Position numbers and translations under genes: made by a program
Shown: one piece after another, positions 9,182-18,946 of the stretch
Layout: every line of letters starts with the position of its first letter
How positions within the stretch are numbered: position 1 is the first letter of the stretch
NCBI GenBank assembly: GCA_021792835.1
Contig: JAJYTY010000016.1
Span: forward strand, 1 to 32,940
Length of the DNA stretch: 32,940 nucleotides
Direction: 5' to 3'
Source of the DNA: Pseudomonadota bacterium
GTDB taxonomy: Bacteria > Pseudomonadota > Gammaproteobacteria > Burkholderiales > Burkholderiaceae_C
The notes under the pieces: generated by a model
Database searches by the model: none
The model's input: only the letters and a program-made list of their open reading frames with translations
What the model was told of the DNA's origin: nothing

Positions 9182-9292
9182 GCGGATTCTGCGCGGGCAG
9201 GCGCTCGCGCCACATTGATGTACGCCGGGTGCTCCGTGAAACAACGTGTATCGGACGGGTCGTCCCGGGGGAGGGCCAGGCGTCGCCCGGCC

Positions 9293-9312
9293 CGGGGGGC
9301 GGGCGCCCCCCG
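9293..9312 (-). terminator. Very stable GC hairpin after the cytochrome c gene
   Basis: CGGGGGGC (9293-9300) and GCCCCCCG (9305-9312) form a perfect eight-pair stem with a four-base loop, twelve bases beyond the cytochrome stop on the minus strand. No U-tract follows. It could stop transcription or protect the 3' end of the message. Confidence 0.45.
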
Positions 9313-9324
9313 CCCATGCGAGGA

Positions 9325-9852
9325 CTAGTGCGCGAACTGCTGGCCCATGCTGGCGCCGCGCGACAGCTGGGTCAGGTAGGCGACGAGGTCGACCATCTCC
9401 GGGCTGCGGAAGGCCGGGGGCTTGCCCATGATCCCGGCGCGCACGCAGTGCACGATCTGCATCTCCAGCGTGTAGACCTCGTGCTTCTTCTTCTTGAACT
9501 TGGGGTACTTGGCGGCGGCGCCGATCAGGCTCGGCAGGTGCGCGCCGGACGGAGTCGTGCCTTCGGTCTTGCCGCCGCCGGTGTGGCAGGCGGCGCAGGT
9601 CATCAGGTGGTTGCTGAAGGAATTCGAAGGTACCCAGGTCTGCTTCGTGCCGAAGGTGTCGTTGGCGAAGATCTGCGCGCCCTGCTGCGCGGCCTCGTCC
9701 ACCGACGCGACCTTGGCCGTCGCGGTGAACTTGCCCGCAGGCGCGGTGTCCGCGCGCGCCGGCAGGCTGCAGGCCAGCGACAGCGACGCGCAGGCCAGCC
9801 AGGCAGCGGCACGCAGCGGGTGTCGGGGTTTCGCGGGATCGGTACGGTGCAT
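9325..9852 (-). CDS. Periplasmic single-heme cytochrome c, TsdA/SoxA-like
   Basis: This 175-residue protein has a Sec signal peptide (core AAAWLACASLSLACSL, cleavage near 34) and one heme motif, Cys86-Ala-Ala-Cys89-His90. Around it are FSNHLMTCAACHTGGG and PSLIGAAAKYPKF, then TLEMQIVHCVRAGIMGKPP and SPEMVDLVAYLTQLS. This order resembles the first domain of thiosulfate dehydrogenase TsdA and SoxA, in which a Cys in the T-L-E...C segment is the second heme ligand; Cys136 would correspond. Met142 is an alternative ligand. A lysine cluster KFKKKKH (119-124) could be a docking patch. It has no operon partner: the kinase lies downstream on the same strand across a hairpin. A thiosulfate or tetrathionate role is inferred; a general electron carrier is possible. 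Confidence 0.75.
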   Translation of the reverse strand: MHRTDPAKPRHPLRAAAWLACASLSLACSLPARADTAPAGKFTATAKVASVDEAAQQGAQIFANDTFGTKQTWVPSNSFSNHLMTCAACHTGGGKTEGTTPSGAHLPSLIGAAAKYPKFKKKKHEVYTLEMQIVHCVRAGIMGKPPAFRSPEMVDLVAYLTQLSRGASMGQQFAH

Positions 9853-10073
9853 GAAGGGTCTCCTCTCGTGGATATGTTTCGCGCCGCTACGGTTGGTGAC
9901 CGAGCGTGCATCGGTGCGCGCGGGTCATCGTGGCGGAGCTGCCCCGAGTATCCATGCGGTCGCCTGGTTTTTCAACCGCGGATGTGTCCTGCGTGTTTCC
10001 CGAGGCCGACGGACAATGCTGGATCCGGCCTGGCGCAGCCCCGTGCGCGCGAGGGGCCCAACGAGTCTTCATC

Positions 10074-13177
<3,104 letters not shown>

Positions 13178-14167
13178 TTACGCCGCGAGCAGCTCGGCAA
13201 AGCGCCCCAGGTCGACGTTGCCGCCGCTGAGCACGACCCCGACGCGCAGCCCGGCGATCTGTCCCTTCATGCGTCGGGCCGCGGCCAGCCCCAGGCAGCC
13301 GGTGGGCTCGACGACCAGCTTCATGCGCGCGGCCATGAAACGCATCGCGTCGACCAGCTCCGGGTCGCTCGCCGTGACGATGTCGGTGGCGTCGCGGCGG
13401 ATGATCGGAAAGGTCAGTTGCCCAAGGTGCTGGGTCTGTGCCCCGTCGGCGATGGTGCGCGGGGTGTCGATGTGCACGATGGCGCCGCGCCTGAACGACT
13501 GCTGTCCGTCGTTGCCCGCCTCGGGCTCGACGCCGTACACCCGGCACTCCGGCGACAGCGCGCGCGTGGCCAGCGCGCAGCCCGACAGCAGCCCGCCTCC
13601 GCCCAGCGGCACGAACAGCGCGTCGAGTTCGCCGACCTGCTCGAACAACTCCTTCGCGACCGTGCCCTGCCCGCTGAGCACGTCGGCGTGGTCGTAGGGC
13701 GGGATCAGGGTCAGGCCCTCGCGCTCGGCAAGTTCGCGCCCCAGGGCCTCGCGGTCCTGAAGGTAGCGGTCGTACACCACGACACGGCCGCCGTAGCCGC
13801 GCGTGGCCTCGACCTTCGCGGCCGGCGCGTCATGCGGCATCAGGATGGTGGCCGGGATTCCCAGCATGCGCGCCGACAGCGCGACCGCCTGCGCGTGGTT
13901 GCCCGACGAGAAGGCCACGACCCCGGCGCGACGCTGCTGCGCGTCGAAGCGCGACAGCGCGTTGAATGCGCCGCGGAACTTGAAGGCACCCATGCGCTGC
14001 AGGTTCTCGCACTTGAGGAACACCTGCGCGCCGAGTTCGGCGTCGAGGGTGCTCGAGCGCATCACCGGCGTCTCGTGGGCATGGCCGCGGATGCGCTGCG
14101 CGGCGGCAAGGACGTCGTCGTAGGTGGGACTGCCGTTCACGGGCTGGTTCTCCTGGTGCCTCGCCAT
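13178..14167 (-). CDS. PLP-dependent threonine/serine dehydratase-like enzyme (canonical motifs)
   Basis: This 329-residue fold-type II PLP enzyme has the Schiff-base lysine in GAFKFRGA, the substrate loop SSGNHAQA and the phosphate-binding glycine loop GGGGLLSG. Together these are diagnostic of catabolic threonine/serine dehydratases, serine racemases and threo-3-hydroxyaspartate ammonia-lyases. It ends without the ACT-like regulatory domain of biosynthetic IlvA. The ATG at 14167 follows a GGAG-poor but compact leader; the same frame stays open much further but that part is antisense to the next gene. It is divergent from the gamma-glutamyltransferase with 78 bases between starts. The reaction is probably conversion of a beta-hydroxy amino acid to a 2-oxo acid and ammonia; the exact substrate is open. 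Confidence 0.88.
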   Translation of the reverse strand: MARHQENQPVNGSPTYDDVLAAAQRIRGHAHETPVMRSSTLDAELGAQVFLKCENLQRMGAFKFRGAFNALSRFDAQQRRAGVVAFSSGNHAQAVALSARMLGIPATILMPHDAPAAKVEATRGYGGRVVVYDRYLQDREALGRELAEREGLTLIPPYDHADVLSGQGTVAKELFEQVGELDALFVPLGGGGLLSGCALATRALSPECRVYGVEPEAGNDGQQSFRRGAIVHIDTPRTIADGAQTQHLGQLTFPIIRRDATDIVTASDPELVDAMRFMAARMKLVVEPTGCLGLAAARRMKGQIAGLRVGVVLSGGNVDLGRFAELLAA

Positions 14168-14245
14168 GCTACGCGACGCGCTGCGGCAGGCCCGCGGCGT
14201 GTGTACCATCGGGTGCATCCTGGCCGCGTGCGTCCCGACATCCCC

Positions 14246-15853
14246 ATGGAATTCGACTGGAGCAACCCGTATCCCACGCTGCGCAGCCCGGTGATGGCGC
14301 GCAACGTCGTCGCCACCTCGCAGCCGCTGGGCGCGCAGGCGGGCCTGCGCATGCTGCTCAGGGGCGGCAACGCGGTGGACGCGGCGATCGCCGCGGCGGC
14401 CGCGATGACCATCGTCGAGCCGGTCTCCAACGGCCTGGGCAGCGACCTGTTCGCGCTGGTCTGGGACGGCTCGCAGTTGCTCGGGCTGAACGCGTCGGGG
14501 GTCGCGCCGGCGGCATGGAGCCCGCAGTATTTCGAGCGCCGCCATGGCGGCACCCTGCCCGTGCGCGGCTGGGACAGCGTGACCACGCCCGGCGCCGTCG
14601 GCGGCTGGGCCGAGCTGTCGCGGCGCCTGGGCAGGCTGCCGCTGGGCGACGTGCTGGAGCCGGCCATCGAGCTGGCCGAGCGCGGCCACGCGGTGTCGTG
14701 CATCGTCGCGCGCAAATGGGAGGCGCAGGCGCCGCTGCTGAACGAGCAGCCGGGGTTCGCCGAGACCTTCCTGCCGCGCGGGCGCGCGCCGCGCCCGGGC
14801 GAGCGTTTCGAATTCGCCGCAGCCGGTGCGACGCTGCGGCGCATCGCCGACAGCGACGGCGAGGACTTCTACCGCGGCCGTACCGCCGAGCGCCTGGTCG
14901 CGCACGCGCGCGAGCACGGCGGCAGCCTGAGCCTGCAGGACCTGGCGCAGTGGCGCCCCGAGTGGGTGCAGCCGATCTCGAAGGACTTCGCCGGCTTCAC
15001 CGTGCACGAGATCGGACCCAACGGCCAGGGCATCGCCGCGCTGATGGCGCTGGGCATGCTGGACAAGCTGGGCTTCGGCCACCTGCCGGTGGACGGCGTG
15101 GAGTCGCAGCACCTGCAGATCGAGGCCATGAAGCTGGCTTTCGCCGACACCTACCGCTGGGTCGCCGACCCGCGCGCGATGACCGAGGTGCACGCCGCCG
15201 ACCTGCTCGACGACGCCTACCTGGCCCAACGCGCGGCACGCATCGACCGGGGTCGCGCGGGTGATTTCGGGCACGGCACGCCGCCCCGCGGCGGCACCAT
15301 CTACCTGAGCGCCGCCGACGAGCACGGCATGATGGTCAGCCTGATCCAGTCCAACTACATGGGTTTCGGCAGCGGCGTGGTGGTGCCGGACCTGGGAATC
15401 AGCCTGCACAACCGCGGCCAGGGTTTCACGCTGCAGCCGGGGCATCCGAACCTCGTGCAGGGCGGCAAGCGGCCCTTCCACACGATCATCCCCGGTTTCG
15501 TCACCCGGCAGGGCAGGCCGCGCATGAGCTTCGGGGTGATGGGGGGCAACATGCAGCCGCAGGGGCACCTGCAGACCCTGGTGCGCATGCTCGCGCACGC
15601 GCAGCAGCCGCAAGCGGCCTGCGACGCGCCGCGCTGGAAGGTCGGCACCGGCCTTTCGGTGGACTGCGAGTCGACGATGCCGGCAGGCACCGTGGAAGGC
15701 CTGCGCGCGCTGGGGCACGTCATCGCCGCCGACGGCGACCCGTACATGGACTTCGGTTCCGGGCAGTTCGTGTGGAAGCTGTCCGACGATGCGCACGACG
15801 GTTACGTCGCCGCCAGCGACTCGCGCCGCGACGGCCAGGCCGTCGGCTATTAG
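14246..15853 (+). CDS. Gamma-glutamyltransferase family protein (Ntn-hydrolase)
   Basis: This 535-residue protein has ATSQPLGAQAGLRMLLRGGNAVDAAIAAAAA, the typical N-terminal signature, then GLGSDLFALVWD and GAVGGWAELSRRLGRLPL. The self-cleavage nucleophile aligns with Thr351 in GGTIYLSAADEHGMMVS. Canonical enzymes have TTHYSVVDKDG, so the first Thr is kept and the second is Ile. The second motif appears as PFHTIIPGFV and GVMGGNMQPQGHLQ. No signal peptide is visible, unlike periplasmic GGT, which suggests a cytoplasmic enzyme such as those acting on gamma-glutamyl or cephalosporin-like amides. It is followed 23 bases later by a second dehydratase. True GGT activity is not assured. Confidence 0.88.
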   Translation: MEFDWSNPYPTLRSPVMARNVVATSQPLGAQAGLRMLLRGGNAVDAAIAAAAAMTIVEPVSNGLGSDLFALVWDGSQLLGLNASGVAPAAWSPQYFERRHGGTLPVRGWDSVTTPGAVGGWAELSRRLGRLPLGDVLEPAIELAERGHAVSCIVARKWEAQAPLLNEQPGFAETFLPRGRAPRPGERFEFAAAGATLRRIADSDGEDFYRGRTAERLVAHAREHGGSLSLQDLAQWRPEWVQPISKDFAGFTVHEIGPNGQGIAALMALGMLDKLGFGHLPVDGVESQHLQIEAMKLAFADTYRWVADPRAMTEVHAADLLDDAYLAQRAARIDRGRAGDFGHGTPPRGGTIYLSAADEHGMMVSLIQSNYMGFGSGVVVPDLGISLHNRGQGFTLQPGHPNLVQGGKRPFHTIIPGFVTRQGRPRMSFGVMGGNMQPQGHLQTLVRMLAHAQQPQAACDAPRWKVGTGLSVDCESTMPAGTVEGLRALGHVIAADGDPYMDFGSGQFVWKLSDDAHDGYVAASDSRRDGQAVGY

Positions 15854-15876
15854 TCTTCCGGACCTTCGCGAAACCC

Positions 15877-16842
15877 ATGATCGAGCTTCCCCGACTTCCC
15901 GAACTCGAGGCCGCCGCCTCGCTGGTGTACCGGGCGATGCCGCCCACGCCGCAGTACGCCTGGCCGCTGCTGCAGGGGCTGGCCGGCGCCGAACTGTGGG
16001 TCAAGCACGAGAACCACACGCCGACCGGCGCCTTCAAGGTGCGCGGCGGCCTGAGCTATTTCGATGCGCTGCGCCGTCGCGAGCCGGATTGCTCGGGGGT
16101 GATCTCGGCCACGCGCGGCAATCACGGCCAGAGCGTGGGTTTCGCGGCGCGTCGCCACGGCCTGCGCGCCAGCATCGTGGTGCCGCACGGCAACAGCCGC
16201 GAGAAGAACGCGGCGATGCGCGCGCTGGGTGTCGAACTCATCGAGCATGGCGAGGACTTCCAGGAGGCGCGCGAGCACGCCGGGATGCTGGCGCGGCGCG
16301 ACGCGCTGCACATGATCCCGGCGTTCCATCGCGACCTGCTGCTCGGCGTGGCCAGCTACTGGCTGGAGCTGTTTCGCGCGGTGCCCGACATCGACGTCGC
16401 GCTGGTGCCGGTGGGGCAGGGCTCGGGGATCTGCTCGGCGGTGGCGGCGCGCGAGGCACTGGGTCTGCGCACGCGCATCATCGGCGTGGTGTCGGCGCAT
16501 GCCGACTCGCACGCACGCGCTTTCGAGACCCGACGCATCGAGCCGGTGGCGGCCACCACGCGGGTGGCCGACGGCATGGCCTGCCGCGTTCCCGACCCGG
16601 ACGCGATGGAAATCCTCTGGCGCCACGTCGACGACATCGTGCGCGTCGACGACGCCGCGGTGCTCGACGCGATGCGCCTGTACTACACCGCCACGCACAA
16701 CCTGGCCGAGGGGGCGGGCGCGGCCGCGCTGGCCGGTGCGCTGGCGCTGCGCGAGCGCCTGCGCGGACAGCGCGTGGCGGTGGTGCTCAGCGGTGCCAAC
16801 GTCGACCTCGAGCTGTTCCGCGAGGCGGCGCCATCGGCCTGA
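15877..16842 (+). CDS. PLP-dependent dehydratase-like enzyme with altered loops
   Basis: This 321-residue fold-type II PLP enzyme is paralogous to the dehydratase on the other side of the transferase. Its lysine lies in PTGAFKVRGG. The substrate loop is ATRGNHGQS instead of SSGNHAQ, and the phosphate loop is PVGQGSGICSAV instead of GGGGLLSG. Both departures suggest a different substrate or geometry. The C-terminal end VAVVLSGANVDLELF is standard. It starts 23 bases after the transferase stop and is very likely cotranscribed with it. Annotated relatives are usually called threonine dehydratase; this specific role is uncertain. It converges on the aspartic protease gene. Confidence 0.85.
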   Translation: MIELPRLPELEAAASLVYRAMPPTPQYAWPLLQGLAGAELWVKHENHTPTGAFKVRGGLSYFDALRRREPDCSGVISATRGNHGQSVGFAARRHGLRASIVVPHGNSREKNAAMRALGVELIEHGEDFQEAREHAGMLARRDALHMIPAFHRDLLLGVASYWLELFRAVPDIDVALVPVGQGSGICSAVAAREALGLRTRIIGVVSAHADSHARAFETRRIEPVAATTRVADGMACRVPDPDAMEILWRHVDDIVRVDDAAVLDAMRLYYTATHNLAEGAGAAALAGALALRERLRGQRVAVVLSGANVDLELFREAAPSA

Positions 16843-16861
16843 GCGCCGCGCGCGACCCGCG

Positions 16862-16888
16862 GCGCGACGTGCTCAGCGCGCGTCGCGC
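16862..16888. terminator. Hairpin between converging genes
   Basis: GCGCGACG (16862-16869) pairs with CGTCGCGC (16881-16888) around an 11-base loop, between the dehydratase stop and the end of the protease gene, whose last codons it overlaps. No T-run is present; tentative. Confidence 0.3.
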
Positions 16889-17454
16889 GGCGCCACGCGA
16901 AGCAGCATGCGCCCGTCCTGCTGCACGACCTGCAGCTGCGACAGCACGTTCATGCCCAGCAGCGCGTCGCCCCCCGGGTGCGGCAGCACCGCGACCTGCA
17001 CGTCCCTCGCGTGGAACGGACCGAAGCGCATGTCGCGGGCCACGCCGATGCAGCCGACGACGTGCCCGTTGGCGGTCTGCGCCAGCGTGTCGCGGCAGCC
17101 GACCAGCCCCATGCGCCGGGCCTGTGCCTGCGAGACGCTGACCGTCGATGCGCCGGTGTCGACGATGAAGCGCACCGGTACGCCGTTGATCGATCCGCCG
17201 ACCTCGTAGTTGCCGTCGCGCCCGGGGCTCAGCAGCAGTTCGGCCGCGCGGCCCGGGCGCACCACCGGTGCGCGCATTCCGGGCAGCAGGCTGTCGACCA
17301 GCAGGTACAGCACGGCACCGATGACCAGCCAAAGCACGACCATCGAGAAGGTGTCTGGCCTGCGGCGAGGCGCGCCGGGCATGCCCGCGCCTGGCGCCTG
17401 CTGTTGCTGCTGCTGCTGCGCCTGCCGGTACCAGTCTCGGTCATCGACTCCCAT
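16873..17454 (-). CDS. Membrane-anchored retropepsin-like aspartic protease
   Basis: This 193-residue protein has a cytoplasmic N-terminus with a Q-tract, one membrane segment (MVVLWLVIGAVLYLLVDSLL, about 38-57) and a C-terminal single-domain aspartic protease fold. The active site is FIVDTGASTVSVS with Asp99; flap and hydrophobic signature regions follow (RFGPFHARDVQVAVLP and DALLGMNVLSQLQV). This is the bacterial clan AA family often annotated as TIGR02281. Substrates of such proteins are mostly unknown. The ATG at 17454 (MGVDDRD) was preferred; an in-frame ATG at 17472 adds six residues. It is the last gene of the minus-strand run that starts with the octaheme cytochrome, 38 bases after the previous stop. 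Confidence 0.85.
   Translation of the reverse strand: MGVDDRDWYRQAQQQQQQQAPGAGMPGAPRRRPDTFSMVVLWLVIGAVLYLLVDSLLPGMRAPVVRPGRAAELLLSPGRDGNYEVGGSINGVPVRFIVDTGASTVSVSQAQARRMGLVGCRDTLAQTANGHVVGCIGVARDMRFGPFHARDVQVAVLPHPGGDALLGMNVLSQLQVVQQDGRMLLRVAPRDAR
17398..17418 (-). repeat. Seven-codon glutamine (CAG/CAA) tract
   Basis: Six CAG codons and one CAA encode seven successive glutamines in the cytoplasmic N-terminus of the protease, next to Gln-Ala-Gln. Such trinucleotide runs can change length by replication slippage without breaking the frame. Confidence 0.8.
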
Positions 17455-17492
17455 GCACGGATTGTCGCGCATCGGCGCCGCGCAGCGGCGAC

Positions 17493-18239
17493 TCAATCGC
17501 GTTTCTGGTCGATCAGCACGTTTCCGAGGGCGTCGCGCAGGCGAACCTCGTCGACCCGCAGCAGCAAGGCGTGGGACTTCGCGTCGGCGCCCAGCACCGT
17601 GCAGGCGATGTCCATGTCGAAATGCACGTAGCCGGCGATCGAGCGGTCGATTTCGCGGATCACTGCCGGGTCGTCGCAATGCAGGTGGCGGAACGGCTCC
17701 GGCGCCTGGTAGCGGTAGTGGTAGGGCGAATTGTCGAAGTAGTAGCCGGCGTCGTGGATGAACAGGCGGTTGTCGATCGGGTAGTAGCCTGCCTGCGCGA
17801 CGCGGGCGTCGAGCGCGATGTCGTCGACCCGGATGAGCAGCCTCGGGTGGGCGCGCGCGAAGCCGAGCATGGATGCGATCTCGCGCGCCTGGCCCGGCGT
17901 CGCATGCACCGGCGCGGGCGGGCGGATCATTTGCGTGTTCGGGGTCAGGATCGCGGTGTCGTCGACCGGCTGTGCCGAATACGCGAACACGTAGACCTTC
18001 AGCAGGACCGCCGAATCCAGCACCACCGCGCCGTCCTTCAGGCGCACCGCAGGCAGGCCCGAGCGATCCCCGGGGGCGACCGCGGACGGCGGCCCGGGCA
18101 GGTCGGTGACCGAGGCCCCCTGCAGGTTGGGCGCCGCGTCGGCGGCGCCTGCCGGGCAGGTGACGGCGCAAGCGCCTGCCGCGGCCAGCAGCACGGCTGC
18201 GCACCGGCGGCGCGCGGGCGAAGGCTTGGACTGATTCAT
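17493..18239 (-). CDS. Exported protein of unknown function in the octaheme operon
   Basis: I do not recognise this 248-residue protein. It has a signal peptide (RRRCAAVLLAAAGACAV, cleavage near AGAADA at 34). The mature part has a beta-rich look (AVVLDSAVLLKVYVFAYSA and ALLLRVDEVRLRDALGNVLIDQ). Its tyrosine/histidine-rich middle has AGYYPIDNRLFIHDAGYYFDN and SPYHYRYQAPEPFRHLHC. Two cysteines, Cys188 and Cys213, could form a disulfide. There is no heme motif. It starts 34 bases after the b-type cytochrome and precedes the protease by 38, so it is probably cotranscribed with both. A periplasmic assembly, quality-control or ligand-binding role alongside the cytochrome is only a guess. Confidence 0.8.
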   Translation of the reverse strand: MNQSKPSPARRRCAAVLLAAAGACAVTCPAGAADAAPNLQGASVTDLPGPPSAVAPGDRSGLPAVRLKDGAVVLDSAVLLKVYVFAYSAQPVDDTAILTPNTQMIRPPAPVHATPGQAREIASMLGFARAHPRLLIRVDDIALDARVAQAGYYPIDNRLFIHDAGYYFDNSPYHYRYQAPEPFRHLHCDDPAVIREIDRSIAGYVHFDMDIACTVLGADAKSHALLLRVDEVRLRDALGNVLIDQKRD

Positions 18240-18273
18240 GCGTCGCTCCGAAGGTTTGCCGAGGGGCCTTGCG

Positions 18274-18903
18274 TCAGGCCTCGTCGGGGGCCGCGTCGGC
18301 CTCGTCCTCCCAGCCCGTGAGCATCGAGCGTATATACGCGCCGGGCGGGTGCGAGGTGGTGGCCAGGTACACGTGCGCGATGAAGAACACCAGCATCATG
18401 TAGGCCGCCGCGGTGTGGGTCAGCGCGACCCAGCCGAGTTGCAGGTGCAGCGGCGACAGGCGCAGCCAGTCGTAGCTGTAGAACAGCAGCAGCAATCCGC
18501 TGCCCCAGATCAGCGGGTTGATCATCAGCTTGAGCCACAGGTAGGCCAGGCGCTGCAGCGGGTTGTGCTTGCGCAACGGCTGCTTGTGGTAGGGGTGCGG
18601 CTCGCCCGCGAACATGCCCCAGGCGTAGTAGCGGGCCACCGTCCACAGACTATGCGGCCGCAGGTCGGGGATGTAGTTCTTCCACGCGCCAGTCGTGAAG
18701 TGCCAGAAGATCGCGAACATCCACAGCAGGCTCAGCAGCCACGCCGCGTACTCGTGCACCAGCAGCGCATGCTGGAAGTCCAGGCCGCCGAGATAGCCGT
18801 GGATCTCGAAGCCGGTGGCCAGCATCGTGACCACCAGCGCGGCCTGGCTCCAGTGCCAGAAGCGTTCGAAGCGGGTGAACAGGTAGATGCGTCGGGTGGG
18901 CAT
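18274..18903 (-). CDS. b-type cytochrome, quinone-linked membrane subunit
   Basis: This 209-residue inner-membrane protein has about four or five spanning segments. Likely heme-ligand histidines lie in FERFWHWSQAALVVTMLATGFEIHG, FQHALLVHEYAAW, FAIFWHFTTGAWKNY and FFIAHVYLATT. The pattern fits the cytochrome b561-like subunits of thiosulfate reductases, hydrogenases and formate dehydrogenases, which exchange electrons with the quinone pool. The ATG at 18903 follows GAGGAG at a good distance; a longer frame upstream overlaps the octaheme gene and is not protein-like. It starts 43 bases after the octaheme cytochrome stop, so the two are probably one operon and one electron-transfer unit. Confidence 0.88.
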   Translation of the reverse strand: MPTRRIYLFTRFERFWHWSQAALVVTMLATGFEIHGYLGGLDFQHALLVHEYAAWLLSLLWMFAIFWHFTTGAWKNYIPDLRPHSLWTVARYYAWGMFAGEPHPYHKQPLRKHNPLQRLAYLWLKLMINPLIWGSGLLLLFYSYDWLRLSPLHLQLGWVALTHTAAAYMMLVFFIAHVYLATTSHPPGAYIRSMLTGWEDEADAAPDEA

Positions 18904-18946
18904 CGCGGGCTCCTCGGGTGGCTTCGGCGGGGGACGGCGGACGGAC

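Noticed and set aside
13418-15796. Very long open frames on both strands across the transferase, including an 872-codon minus-strand frame upstream of the dehydratase start
   Set aside because: Only the parts with family motifs are protein-like; the rest is Arg/Ala/Gly/His-rich and antisense to a recognised gene, as expected in very GC-rich DNA.
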